Positions 25,661 through 33,671 of a stretch of DNA of 64,000 bases are shown piece after piece. The notes below the pieces were generated by a model, which was not told where the DNA came from, searched no databases, and saw nothing but the letters and a program-made list of their open reading frames with translations. The translations under genes and the position numbers were made by a program. Location of the stretch: positions 204,532 to 268,531 of the forward strand of contig NZ_JACYHF010000008.1 of the NCBI RefSeq assembly GCF_016482685.1, written 5' to 3'. Origin of the DNA: Streptomyces sp. DSM 110735 (GTDB lineage: Bacteria > Actinomycetota > Actinomycetes > Streptomycetales > Streptomycetaceae). Position 1 is the stretch's first letter. Each line of letters begins with the position of its first letter.

Positions 25661-26479
25661 TCAGTAACCGCCGTGCACCGGTGGGTAGCCGTACCCGGCG
25701 GCGGGTGCCTGGGGGCGTACGGACGGCGGGAGTTGGGGCTGCGCGGCGACCGCGTGCGCCTCGCGGTCGTAGAACGGGCGCGCGTTGGCGCGCATCCACA
25801 TCACGACCGGGTCGTAGTCGTCGGTCATCGCGACGGTCGAGACGGGCAGCCCGTCGGGGACCGCGCCGATGGACTGCTGCATCATCGCCCGCACCGAGTC
25901 GACCGCCGCCGGGGTCGTCTCGTACACGTCGAGACCGATGGCGAGGTACGGGGCGCCGAGCGCGGGCTGCACCCAGGCGCGGCGCAACGAGCGCAGGGCG
26001 GGGGTGCGGTGGGCGTTCTGCGCGAGCAGGGCGTAGAACGCCGGTACCTCGATGGCGGGTTCGGACATGCTGAGGGGACCCGCGGGCTGGCGGTCCAGCC
26101 CCGTGGCGATGCGGCGCAGGTCCAGCCAGGGGATGCCGACGCCGCCGCCGGGGGCGTGCGGGTTGAGCCAGAGACCGTAGTGGTCGGGGTAGAGGGTGCG
26201 GGCCACGTCGAGCCCCTCGGCCACCTCGTACGACCGGCTCCAGCCGCTGGCGGACAGCTCCTGCGCGGAGGTCACACAGGGGGCGTAGCCGAAGCCGTCG
26301 ACCTCCATGGTCCCGTACTGCGCGTCCGGGGAGCCTGCCTGGCCGTGCCAGAGCAGCATCCAGATCTGCCCGGTCGAGGGGGTGGCGAGGGCGCGCAGCA
26401 GTGCCTCGTAGGCGTCGTAACGGCCGGGGGTGACCTGGCGGAGTGTGTGTTCGACGCCGGCGCTCGGGCTCGCGCTCAC
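25661..26479 (-). CDS. sseB: SseB-family protein (enhanced serine sensitivity)
   Basis: A 272-residue protein with an N-terminal SseB domain (about residues 20-120: YEALLRALATPSTGQIWMLL...GYAPCVTSAQELSASGW) and the SseB C-terminal domain (about 140-245, ending in MRANARPFYDREA). Overproduction of E. coli SseB gives enhanced serine sensitivity, hence the name, but the biochemical role is unknown. The C-terminal tail is Pro/Gln/Gly-rich (about 30 residues). GTG 26479 is preceded by GGGGCGG. It is followed by a terminator and preceded on the same strand by a diverged SseB paralogue. The glycine/serine genes lie just beyond, on the other strand. Confidence 0.8.
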   Translation of the reverse strand: MSASPSAGVEHTLRQVTPGRYDAYEALLRALATPSTGQIWMLLWHGQAGSPDAQYGTMEVDGFGYAPCVTSAQELSASGWSRSYEVAEGLDVARTLYPDHYGLWLNPHAPGGGVGIPWLDLRRIATGLDRQPAGPLSMSEPAIEVPAFYALLAQNAHRTPALRSLRRAWVQPALGAPYLAIGLDVYETTPAAVDSVRAMMQQSIGAVPDGLPVSTVAMTDDYDPVVMWMRANARPFYDREAHAVAAQPQLPPSVRPQAPAAGYGYPPVHGGY

Positions 26480-26590
26480 CTGTCTTACCGCCCCTTCGAT
26501 TCTTGCCCCAGTGTGGAGGACAGCTTAAGCGGCGATCGCCGGGATCCCCATGACGGACTGTTTGCCGTACCGATGGCCAGTGCCGCGGCA

Positions 26591-27382
26591 CTAGGTGCCG
26601 TACTGGTAGAAGGGGCGCACGTTCGTCTTCAGCCAGTCGCCCACCGGGTCCTGGGCCACGTCCAGGAGGACGAGGTTGACGGGCCAGGGCGCCGGGGACT
26701 GGGCGAGGGCGCGCTCCAGTGCCTCCAGCGGGCGGGCGCGCGAGTCGCCCTCCCACTGGGAGAGTTCGACGCCGATGAAGAGGACCGGGTCGGCGGTCTC
26801 GATGGCGGCGAGGCAGCGGCGGGCCGTGACGACGACGCCCGTGCCCGCGAACTCGGCGGAGGCGGCGGCGAGGAAGTCCACCGGGTCCTCCTGCCAGTCG
26901 GGCTCGAAGAGCCGGACCCGGGCGCCGCCCGCCGGACCGTCGAGCGCCGTGCGGTCGGCGCGGCACAGCTCGGCGACCGCCTCGGGGGGCAGCGGAACGC
27001 CCACCACGCCACCGGGGTTGAGCACGATGCCCGCCTGCGGCGGCAGCCCGCGCGCGAATTCCACCGCCGGGGCGACGGTGAAGGAGAGGTGGGCGCCCGG
27101 CGACTGGCGGAACTGTTCCTCGGAGCTGAAGACCGGGATGAACACCTGGCCCTCGATCTCCACGGAGGGCAGGTCGAGCGAACCGCTCTGCGGGCCACCG
27201 CCGTTGGGCAGCGGGATCCACACGAAGCTACGGGAGAGGACCTCGACGATCCGGGCGCCCGCCGAGGGCACGCCGAGGGAGGCGGAGAGCACCTCCTCCA
27301 ACTCGTTGCCTGGCCACCCGCCGTGCGGGTGGGGGTGCGCCTGTGCCGGGAAGTCCGCGGGAAAGTCCGCCGGGAAGTCCAT
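26591..27382 (-). CDS. second, diverged SseB-family protein
   Basis: A 263-residue paralogue of the adjacent SseB protein. Shared features include the N-terminal SseB-like segment (VWIPLPN...VFIPVFSSEEQFRQ), the FARGLPPQAGIVLNPGG motif and the identical type of C-terminal ending (DWLKTNVRPFYQYGT versus MWMRANARPFYDREA). The start is ATG 27382 with GTAGGAAC upstream. The N-terminus contains a perfect tripled DFPA motif (DFPADFPADFPA) that mirrors a short DNA repeat, then a His-rich stretch (HPHPHGGWPG). It is 111 bp upstream of sseB and 66 bp downstream of the P-loop ATPase, so the three are probably one transcription unit. Confidence 0.75.
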   Translation of the reverse strand: MDFPADFPADFPAQAHPHPHGGWPGNELEEVLSASLGVPSAGARIVEVLSRSFVWIPLPNGGGPQSGSLDLPSVEIEGQVFIPVFSSEEQFRQSPGAHLSFTVAPAVEFARGLPPQAGIVLNPGGVVGVPLPPEAVAELCRADRTALDGPAGGARVRLFEPDWQEDPVDFLAAASAEFAGTGVVVTARRCLAAIETADPVLFIGVELSQWEGDSRARPLEALERALAQSPAPWPVNLVLLDVAQDPVGDWLKTNVRPFYQYGT

Positions 27383-27448
27383 GTTCCTACCGCCTGCCGG
27401 GAAAACCATGCTGTGGTGCAGAAGGCTAACCGGTGCGGGCGGCGGACC

Positions 27449-28114
27449 TCACGCCGCGAAGTCGATCCGGCGCAGTCCGTCCGCCGCGGCGCGGTCCAGG
27501 AGCACCGCCGAGGCGACGCCCGGGGGCAGTTCGCCGCGCTCCACGGCGCGCAGCAGTCGCGCTGTGGTGTGCCGGTGGCGTCCGAAGGCGTAGCGGGAGA
27601 CGCCCCGGCCGCGCTCGCGCTGGCCGCGGCGGGCGGCTTCGGCGTCGACGTCGAGCAGGACCAGATGGAGGGCGGCGCCCCGGCGCCGTGCCTCGTGGGC
27701 GAGCCAGGCGCGGACCCAGGACTGGGTGCCGCAGTCGTGCACGACGACGCCCTCGCCGGTGGCCAGCGCGCGGCGCAGCCCGGCGTAGTGGGCGAGGCGG
27801 ACCAGGGGGCGGTAGAGCGCGTACGGCAGGGCGGGCAGGCGGCGCTGCCAGCGGTCGCGGGTGTCCTGGGAGTCGATGCGACGACCGGGGACGACGCGGT
27901 GCATGAGGGTGGACTTGCCGCTGCCGGGCAGCCCGGTGACGACCACGAGGTCCCGGGGACCGAAGCGCAGCGCGCGGGGTGTGCCTCCGGGGCGCTCGCG
28001 CAGGTCACGCACGAGGGGGGCGGGGCGGGCGGCGGCCCGGCGTTCCCGCGCCGGTGCGGAGGGCTGGCGCGGCACCGCCAGGCCGGTGGCGGCGTACGCC
28101 GGAGTCCTGTTCAC
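27449..28114 (-). CDS. P-loop ATPase/kinase-like protein
   Basis: A 221-residue P-loop protein with Walker A at 61-68 (GLPGSGKS) preceded by the beta strand DLVVVT, a likely Walker B in ALHLVLLDVD, and a zeta-toxin/kinase-like arrangement (RIDSQDTRDRWQRRL). A basic, Ala/Pro/Arg-rich N-terminus precedes the domain. Such AAA_33-type proteins phosphorylate small molecules or nucleic acids, but the substrate is unknown. The start is GTG 28114 with a strong GGGGAGG upstream. It is the first gene of the SseB unit and is divergent from the glycine-riboswitch-controlled gcvT. Confidence 0.75.
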   Translation of the reverse strand: MNRTPAYAATGLAVPRQPSAPARERRAAARPAPLVRDLRERPGGTPRALRFGPRDLVVVTGLPGSGKSTLMHRVVPGRRIDSQDTRDRWQRRLPALPYALYRPLVRLAHYAGLRRALATGEGVVVHDCGTQSWVRAWLAHEARRRGAALHLVLLDVDAEAARRGQRERGRGVSRYAFGRHRHTTARLLRAVERGELPPGVASAVLLDRAAADGLRRIDFAA

Positions 28115-28299
28115 CGAGATCGTCCTCCCCTTGGGTTCAGGTAATCCCTTGCCCATCGAATGTAAAGAGAAGGTAATGCGGGAAGTCGGTGGTTCCGTGT
28201 CCGTCCTGCCACGGTCCGGTCACAGGCGGCCGCCCCTTCAGCGGCGGCGATCGCCGTGCGATGATGTGGCCGCCAACTGCATACCGGCCGCTTGAATCC

Positions 28300-28497
28300 G
28301 CGCGGGAGAGTCCCTGGCAGTACGTCGCCGGGGCGCCGAAGGAGCAAGTCCCTCCCTTGAATCTCTCAGGCCCCGTTACCGCGCGGGCGAGGCACATCTG
28401 AAAAGCGGGCCGCTGCCGTCAGTGGCTCCACCCAAGGTGCAAACCGTGACCGTGCGGGTCATGGCGAACCTCTCAGGTTCCGATGACAGATGGGGAG
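28300..28497 (+). ncRNA. tandem glycine riboswitch upstream of gcvT
   Basis: Aptamer 1 is recognisable from CGGGAGAG (28303-28310), the core GCGCCGAAGGAGCAA (28333-28347) and AATCTCTCAGG (28360-28370). After a short linker, aptamer 2 runs from GAGGCACATCTG (28389-28400), through GGTGCAAACCGTGACCG, to AACCTCTCAGGTTCCGATGA and CAGATGGGGAGG. CATCTG (28395-28400) pairs with CAGATG (28487-28492) as P1 of aptamer 2. This is the standard two-aptamer glycine riboswitch that turns on glycine cleavage genes. It lies 47 bp upstream of gcvT. The 144 bp before it (28157-28300) contain the promoter region. Confidence 0.95.
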
Positions 28498-28514
28498 GAA
28501 CGTTCCTCGCCCCA
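28491..28514 (+). promoter_or_regulatory. probable expression platform hairpin of the glycine riboswitch
   Basis: TGGGG-AGGAA-CG-TTCCT-CG-CCCCA forms a 10-bp stem with a 2-nt bulge. Its 5' arm shares 28491-28492 with the 3' strand of aptamer-2 P1, so glycine binding (stable P1) and this hairpin are mutually exclusive. There is no U-tract after it, so it may act as an attenuator with Rho or another mechanism. The structural reading is inference. Confidence 0.55.
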
Positions 28515-28544
28515 TCCCCCGTTGCCCTGGGAGACGACCGACCG

Positions 28545-29663
28545 ATGAGCAGCACCGAACTCCGTCACACCGCGCTCGACGCCGTGCACCGCGCGCTCGG
28601 CGCCACCATGACCGACTTCGCCGGCTGGGACATGCCCCTGCGCTACGGCTCCGAGCGCGACGAGCACCTGGCGGTGCGCACCCGGGCGGGTCTCTTCGAC
28701 CTCTCGCACATGGGCGAGATCACGGTGACCGGCCCCGACGCCGCCGCGCTGCTGAACTACGCGCTGGTCGGCGACATCGCCTCGGTGGGTCCCGGCCGCG
28801 CCCGCTACACCATGATCTGCCAGTCCGACGGCGGCATCCTGGACGACCTGATCGTCTACCGGCTCGGCGAGACCCATTACATGGTCGTGGCCAACGCCTC
28901 CAACGCCCAGGTCGTCCTCGACGCGCTGACCGAGCGCGCCGCGGGCTTCGACGCCGAGGTCCGCGACGACCGCGACGCCTACGCGCTGCTCGCCGTCCAG
29001 GGACCGGAGTCCCCCGCGATCCTCACGTCGCTCACCGACGCCGACCTGGACAACCTCAAGTACTACGCCGGGCTCCCCGGCACCGTCGCGGGCGTCCCCG
29101 CGCTGATCGCCCGCACCGGCTACACCGGCGAGGACGGCTTCGAACTGTTCGTGAAGCCGGAGCACGCGGTCGAGCTGTGGCAGGCGCTGACCAAGGCGGG
29201 CGAGGCGTCCGGGCTGGTCGCGTGCGGTCTGTCCTGCCGCGACACCCTGCGCCTTGAGGCGGGCATGCCGCTGTACGGGCACGAGCTGACCCGCGAGCTG
29301 ACCCCGTTCGACGCCGGTCTCGGCCGGGTCGTGAAGTTCGGCAAGGACGGCGACTTCGTGGGCCGCGCCGCGCTCACGGAGGCGGCCGAGCGCGCCGAGC
29401 AGAACCCGCCGCGCGTCCTGGTCGGGCTGATCGCCGAGGGCCGCCGGGTGCCGCGCGCCGGGTACGCCGTCGTCGCGGGCGGCGAGGTGATCGGCGAGGT
29501 CACCTCCGGCGCCCCCTCCCCCACCCTGGGCAGCCCCATCGCCATCGCCTACGTGGACGCGGCGCACGCGGCGCCCGGCACCGAGGGCGTCGGCGTGGAC
29601 ATCCGGGGCAGCCACGAGCCGTACCGGGTCGTGGCGCTGCCGTTCTACAAGCGCCAGAAGTAG
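28545..29663 (+). CDS. gcvT: glycine cleavage system T protein (aminomethyltransferase)
   Basis: GcvT takes the aminomethyl group from lipoyl-GcvH, releases ammonia and transfers the C1 unit to tetrahydrofolate. The 372-residue product starts MSSTELRHTALDAVHRALGA and contains the folate-binding GcvT segments (GTVAGVPALIARTGYTGEDG and KFGKDGDFVGRAAL) and the C-terminal barrel GAPSPTLGSPIAIAYVD. ATG 28545 follows GGGAGACG. Expression is under the tandem glycine riboswitch directly upstream. gcvH follows 150 bp later. The P protein gene is not in this window, as in other Streptomyces where it lies elsewhere. Confidence 0.96.
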   Translation: MSSTELRHTALDAVHRALGATMTDFAGWDMPLRYGSERDEHLAVRTRAGLFDLSHMGEITVTGPDAAALLNYALVGDIASVGPGRARYTMICQSDGGILDDLIVYRLGETHYMVVANASNAQVVLDALTERAAGFDAEVRDDRDAYALLAVQGPESPAILTSLTDADLDNLKYYAGLPGTVAGVPALIARTGYTGEDGFELFVKPEHAVELWQALTKAGEASGLVACGLSCRDTLRLEAGMPLYGHELTRELTPFDAGLGRVVKFGKDGDFVGRAALTEAAERAEQNPPRVLVGLIAEGRRVPRAGYAVVAGGEVIGEVTSGAPSPTLGSPIAIAYVDAAHAAPGTEGVGVDIRGSHEPYRVVALPFYKRQK

Positions 29664-29813
29664 CCCCCGCCGGGCAGGACCGGAAGCGGTCACCCGCCCG
29701 GAGCGCCGCCGGTACCACCCCGGCGTGAGCCTGCGCACATTTTCCCCGCTCATCAGCGGTTTACGTCCCCTTCGTCCGTCCAGCACGCCCTCGCGTACAG
29801 GAGAATTCAGGTC

Positions 29814-30191
29814 ATGAGCAACCCGCAGAAGCTGAGCTACACCAAGGAGCACGAGTGGCTCTCGGACGCCGAGGACGGCGTCTCGACGGTCGGCATCACC
29901 GAGCACGCGGCCAACGCGCTCGGCGACGTGGTCTTCGTCCAGCTCCCCGAGGTCGGCGACGCCGTGACCGCGGGCGAGTCCTGTGGCGAGCTGGAGTCCA
30001 CCAAGTCGGTCTCTGAGCTGTACTCGCCGGTCACCGGTGAGATCACGGAGATCAACCAGGACGTCGTCGACGACCCCGCCCTGGTGAACTCCGCGCCCTT
30101 CGAGGGCGGCTGGCTGTTCAAGGTGCGCGCCGCGGAGCAGCCCGAGGAGCTGCTCTCCGCCGACGAGTACACCGCCTACACCGCAGGCTGA
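29814..30191 (+). CDS. gcvH: glycine cleavage system H protein (lipoyl carrier)
   Basis: GcvH carries the aminomethyl intermediate on lipoyl-lysine between the P, T and L proteins. The 125-residue product has the lipoylation motif ESTKSVSELYSPVTGE with K64 as the modified lysine, and the family N-terminus YTKEHEWL. ATG 29814 follows AGGAGAATTCAGGTC. It lies 150 bp after gcvT; that gap has no second riboswitch, only a small CCGC-N6-GCGG hairpin (about 29747-29760) and possibly its own promoter. glyA starts 14 bp after its stop, so gcvH-glyA are one unit. Confidence 0.97.
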   Translation: MSNPQKLSYTKEHEWLSDAEDGVSTVGITEHAANALGDVVFVQLPEVGDAVTAGESCGELESTKSVSELYSPVTGEITEINQDVVDDPALVNSAPFEGGWLFKVRAAEQPEELLSADEYTAYTAG

Positions 30192-30205
30192 GGAGCCGGA
30201 GCCGT

Positions 30206-31474
30206 ATGACTGACGTCCTGAACACGCCCCTGCACGAGCTGGACCCCGAGGTCGCCGCCGCGGTCGACGCCGAGCTGCGCCGTCAGCAGTCCACCCTCGA
30301 GATGATCGCCTCCGAGAACTTCGCGCCGCTCGCGGTGATGGAGGCGCAGGGCTCCGTCCTGACCAACAAGTATGCCGAGGGCTACCCGGGCCGCCGCTAC
30401 TACGGTGGCTGCGAGCACGTGGACGTGGCCGAGCAGATCGCCATCGACCGGGTGAAGGAGCTGTTCGGCGCCGAGTACGCCAACGTCCAGCCGCACTCGG
30501 GCGCCTCCGCGAACCAGGCGGCGCTGTTCGCGCTGGCCCAGCCCGGGGACACGATCCTGGGTCTGGACCTCGCGCACGGCGGCCACCTCACCCACGGGAT
30601 GCGGCTGAACTTCTCCGGCAAGCAGTTCAACGTGGTCGCGTACCACGTGGACGAGGAGACCGGTCTGGTCGACATGGCCGAGGTCGAGCGCCTCGCCAAG
30701 GAGCACAGCCCGAAGGTGATCATCGCGGGCTGGTCGGCGTACCCCCGTCAGCTCGACTTCGCGGAGTTCCGCCGGATCGCGGACGAGACCGGTGCCCACC
30801 TGTGGGTCGACATGGCGCACTTCGCCGGTCTGGTCGCGGCGGGACTGCACCCGAACCCGGTCGCGTACGCGGACGTGGTGACCTCCACCACGCACAAGAC
30901 GCTCGGCGGTCCGCGCGGCGGCATCATCCTCGCGAAGAAGGACTTCGCCAAGAAGCTGAACTCCTCGGTCTTCCCCGGTTTCCAGGGCGGTCCGCTGGAG
31001 CACGTGATCGCGGCGAAGGCGGTCTCCTTCAAGGTCGCCGCCTCGGAGGACTTCCGTGAGCGCCAGCAGCGTACGGTGGAGGGTGCGCGCATCCTCGCCG
31101 AGCGGCTGACCGCGCCGGACGCCCGCGCGGCCGGGGTGAACGTGCTCTCCGGCGGCACCGACGTGCACCTGATCCTGGTGGATCTGCGTGAGTCGGAGCT
31201 GGACGGGCAGCAGGCGGAGGACCGCCTCCACGAGGTGGGCATCACGGTCAACCGCAACGCGGTCCCGAACGACCCGCGTCCGCCGATGGTGACCTCCGGT
31301 CTCCGGATCGGCACGCCCGCCCTCGCGACCCGCGGCTTCACCGCCGAGGACTTCGCCGAGGTCGCGGACGTGATCGCGGAGACGCTGAAGCCGTCGTACG
31401 ACGTCGAAGCGCTCGCCGCCCGCGTGCGGGCGCTGGCCGACAAGCACCCGCTGTACCCCACGCTGGGCGAGTAG
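30206..31474 (+). CDS. glyA: serine hydroxymethyltransferase
   Basis: GlyA interconverts serine and glycine, loading or unloading a C1 unit on tetrahydrofolate, using PLP. The 422-residue product has the PLP lysine K231 in TSTTHKTLGGPRGG, the ligand region SGASANQAALFAL, and the usual N-terminus (IASENFAPLAVMEAQGS). ATG 30206 follows GAGGAGCCGGAG. It is 14 bp downstream of gcvH and followed by a 15-bp-stem terminator. With gcvT/gcvH it balances glycine and serine pools and C1 supply. Confidence 0.97.
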   Translation: MTDVLNTPLHELDPEVAAAVDAELRRQQSTLEMIASENFAPLAVMEAQGSVLTNKYAEGYPGRRYYGGCEHVDVAEQIAIDRVKELFGAEYANVQPHSGASANQAALFALAQPGDTILGLDLAHGGHLTHGMRLNFSGKQFNVVAYHVDEETGLVDMAEVERLAKEHSPKVIIAGWSAYPRQLDFAEFRRIADETGAHLWVDMAHFAGLVAAGLHPNPVAYADVVTSTTHKTLGGPRGGIILAKKDFAKKLNSSVFPGFQGGPLEHVIAAKAVSFKVAASEDFRERQQRTVEGARILAERLTAPDARAAGVNVLSGGTDVHLILVDLRESELDGQQAEDRLHEVGITVNRNAVPNDPRPPMVTSGLRIGTPALATRGFTAEDFAEVADVIAETLKPSYDVEALAARVRALADKHPLYPTLGE

Positions 31475-31491
31475 TACCCCGAAGTTCACCT

Positions 31492-31527
31492 GGGTGCCCC
31501 GCCCACCGTCCCGTGGGCGGGGCACCC
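31492..31527 (+). terminator. very strong terminator after glyA
   Basis: A perfect 15-bp stem, GGGTGCCCCGCCCAC-CGTCCC-GTGGGCGGGGCACCC, begins 18 bp after the glyA stop codon. It separates the gcv-glyA unit from sdaA, which then needs its own promoter in 31528-31560. Confidence 0.9.
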
Positions 31528-31576
31528 GTGGTCTGTCAGCATCACTTTTGTACTTGTTCGTCATTGAGGAGTCACC

Positions 31577-32944
31577 GTGGCCGTCTCGGTCTTCGACCTG
31601 TTCTCGATCGGCATCGGCCCGTCCAGCTCCCACACCGTGGGCCCGATGCGCGCGGCGCGCATGTTCGCCCGCCGTCTGCGCAACGAGGGTCTGCTGGACT
31701 CCGTCGCCGCCGTGCGCTGCGAGCTGTACGGCTCGCTCGGCGCGACCGGCCACGGCCACGGCACCCCGAAGGCGGTGCTGCTCGGTCTGGAGGGCGCCTC
31801 CCCGCGCACGGTGGACGTGGAGGGCGCGGACGAGCGGGTGGAGCAGATCAAGGCGGCGAGCCGTCTCCGTCTGCTCGGCGAGCGCGAGATCCCGTTCTCC
31901 TTCGACGACGACCTGGTCCTGCACCGCCGCAAAGCCCTGCCGTACCACGCCAACGGCATGACCCTGTGGGCGTACGACGCCTCGGGCGCCGAGCTGCTCA
32001 CCAAGACGTACTACTCGGTCGGCGGCGGCTTCGTCGTGGACGAGGAGGCGGTGGGCGCGGACCGCATCGTGCTGGACGACACGGTGCTGAAGTACCCCTT
32101 CCGCACGGGCGACGAGCTGCTGCGCCTGACCAAGGAGACGGGTCTGTCGATCTCCTCCCTGATGCTGGAGAACGAGCGCGCCTGGCGCACGGAGGAGGAG
32201 ATCCGCGAGGGTCTGCTGGAGATCTGGCAGGTCATGCGGGCGTGCGTCCAGCGGGGCATGTCCCGCGAGGGCATCCTCCCGGGCGGTCTGCGGGTCCGCC
32301 GCCGCGCCGCCGTCTCCGCCCGCCAGTTGCGCGCCGAGGGCAACCCGCTCGCGCACGCCATGGAGTGGATCACCCTCTACGCGATGGCGGTCAACGAGGA
32401 GAACGCGGCGGGTGGGCGTGTGGTCACCGCCCCCACCAACGGCGCGGCCGGCATCATCCCGGCGGTGCTGCACTACTACGTCAACTTCGTCCCCGGCGCC
32501 GACGAGGAGGGCGTGATCCGCTTCCTCCTGGCGGCGGGCGCGATCGGCATGCTCTTCAAGGAGAACGCCTCCATCTCCGGCGCCGAGGTCGGCTGCCAGG
32601 GCGAGGTCGGCTCCGCCTGCTCCATGGCGGCGGGCGCGCTGGCCGAGGTCCTCGGCGGCTCCCCCGAGCAGGTCGAGAACGCCGCCGAGATCGGCATGGA
32701 ACACAACCTCGGCCTCACCTGCGACCCCGTCGGCGGTCTGGTACAGATCCCCTGCATCGAACGCAATGGCATGGCCGCGGTGAAGGCGGTCACCGCCGCC
32801 AAGATGGCCATGCGCGGCGACGGCGCCCACATGGTCTCCCTCGACAAGGTCATCAAGACGATGAAGGAGACGGGGGCGGACATGAGCGTGAAGTACAAGG
32901 AGACGGCTCGGGGCGGGCTGGCGGTGAACATCATCGAGTGCTGA
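31577..32944 (+). CDS. sdaA: L-serine ammonia-lyase (L-serine dehydratase), single-chain Fe-S type
   Basis: SdaA deaminates serine to pyruvate using a [4Fe-4S] cluster. The 455-residue protein fuses the beta (about 1-155, MAVSVFDLFSIGIGPSSSHT) and alpha domains. The cluster cysteines match C340 (EVGCQGEVGSA), C382 (LTCDPVGG) and C393 (IPCIERN), and the chain ends in Cys455 (NIIEC), the 'tail-in-mouth' cysteine seen in the Legionella enzyme. The start is GTG 31577 after TGAGGAGTCACC. It lies 103 bp after the glyA stop and, with GlyA and GcvTH, lets the cell drain serine and glycine. Confidence 0.96.
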   Translation: MAVSVFDLFSIGIGPSSSHTVGPMRAARMFARRLRNEGLLDSVAAVRCELYGSLGATGHGHGTPKAVLLGLEGASPRTVDVEGADERVEQIKAASRLRLLGEREIPFSFDDDLVLHRRKALPYHANGMTLWAYDASGAELLTKTYYSVGGGFVVDEEAVGADRIVLDDTVLKYPFRTGDELLRLTKETGLSISSLMLENERAWRTEEEIREGLLEIWQVMRACVQRGMSREGILPGGLRVRRRAAVSARQLRAEGNPLAHAMEWITLYAMAVNEENAAGGRVVTAPTNGAAGIIPAVLHYYVNFVPGADEEGVIRFLLAAGAIGMLFKENASISGAEVGCQGEVGSACSMAAGALAEVLGGSPEQVENAAEIGMEHNLGLTCDPVGGLVQIPCIERNGMAAVKAVTAAKMAMRGDGAHMVSLDKVIKTMKETGADMSVKYKETARGGLAVNIIEC

Positions 32945-32961
32945 GGGGAAACACAGCTTAA

Positions 32962-32978
32962 TAACAAGACTCTTGTTA
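32962..32978. promoter_or_regulatory. palindromic operator and leaderless promoter of the VapBC-type pair
   Basis: TAACAAG-ACT-CTTGTTA is a perfect 7-bp dyad 10 bp upstream of the antitoxin ATG. TAAGCT (32977-32982), a TANNNT -10 box, overlaps its right arm and ends 6 bp before the ATG, so a leaderless transcript is likely and binding of the antitoxin complex would block it. Confidence 0.7.
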
Positions 32979-32988
32979 AGCTGGCCGC

Positions 32989-33261
32989 ATGGCTACCTCC
33001 CCGGCACCCGGCGAAGGTCCCGTCCGGCCGGTCTCTGTCTCCCTGCACGAGGGCACCATCGCCGCGCTCAAGGCCCGTACCGGCAAGCGCGGCATGTCGG
33101 CCTACGTCGAAGCCCTCATCCAGCGCCAGTTGGAGCGCGACCGGCTGCGCGAACTCATCGACGACGCGGAAGCCGAGCACGGGCCCGTGGACCAGGCAGC
33201 GGTCGAAGCGAAGCGAGCCGTGCTGCGCGGGGACAACGCGGGCTCGGCGGACGCCGCGTGA
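32989..33261 (+). CDS. ribbon-helix-helix antitoxin (VapB-like)
   Basis: A 90-residue protein with an N-terminal RHH segment (RPVSVSLHEGTIAALKARTG then KRGMSAYVEALIQRQLERD) and an acidic tail (ELIDDAEAEHGPVDQAAVEAKRAVL) suited to wrapping a toxin. It would dimerise, repress its own promoter through the TAACAAG dyad and neutralise the PIN toxin downstream. No Shine-Dalgarno precedes the ATG at 32989, and the -10-like TAAGCT is 6 bp away, so the mRNA is probably leaderless. The toxin gene starts on the overlapping GTGA. Confidence 0.82.
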   Translation: MATSPAPGEGPVRPVSVSLHEGTIAALKARTGKRGMSAYVEALIQRQLERDRLRELIDDAEAEHGPVDQAAVEAKRAVLRGDNAGSADAA

Positions 33262-33650
33262 GCGGCACGCTCGTCCTGGACTGCGAGGGTCTGTCCCACC
33301 TCGTGCGGCGCACACCCGAGCTCACCGAGTGGCTGGCCGCGGCGGAGGCTGAGGACATCCGCGTCGTCACGAGCTCCGTCACCCTCGTGGAAGCGCGTGA
33401 CCCCAGGACCAGCCAGGCGCGCTTCGACTACGCGGTGTCGCGCGTCAACATCGTCCCGCCCACCGAAGCCGTCGCCCGCCACGCGAGCAAGCTGCTTGCC
33501 GCGGCCGGGCTGCACGGCCACAAGTACGCCCTCGACGCGATCGTGGCCGCCACCGCACTCGACTCGCCCTCCCCCGTGACCGTGCTGACGTCGGACCCCG
33601 AGGATCTCCGCATGCTGTGCGGTCCCCGTGTCCGCGTGATCAAAATCTGA
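33258..33650 (+). CDS. PIN-domain ribonuclease toxin (VapC-like)
   Basis: A 130-residue PIN protein, probably a Mg2+-dependent RNase that cleaves tRNA or rRNA. The acidic active-site set is complete: D8 (VLDCEG), E45 (TLVEARD), D93 (YALDAIVAATA) and D113 (LTSDPEDL). GTG 33258 overlaps the antitoxin TGA by 4 bp, so the two are translationally coupled. In contrast to the remnant at 12.6-13.0 kb, this pair appears intact. It is convergent with the synthase-like gene that follows. Confidence 0.85.
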   Translation: MSGTLVLDCEGLSHLVRRTPELTEWLAAAEAEDIRVVTSSVTLVEARDPRTSQARFDYAVSRVNIVPPTEAVARHASKLLAAAGLHGHKYALDAIVAATALDSPSPVTVLTSDPEDLRMLCGPRVRVIKI

Positions 33651-33671
33651 CCATGGCCGCCGGGGCGTGTG

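Noticed and set aside
29664..29813. A second riboswitch before gcvH
   Set aside because: The gap lacks the CTCTCAGG and GCCGAAGGAGCAA motifs; it contains only a small hairpin and a ribosome binding site.
30176..32830. Very long minus-strand open frame opposite glyA and sdaA
   Set aside because: It is antisense to two genes with full catalytic motifs; its translation is low-complexity Ala/Gly/Arg/His sequence without any domain.
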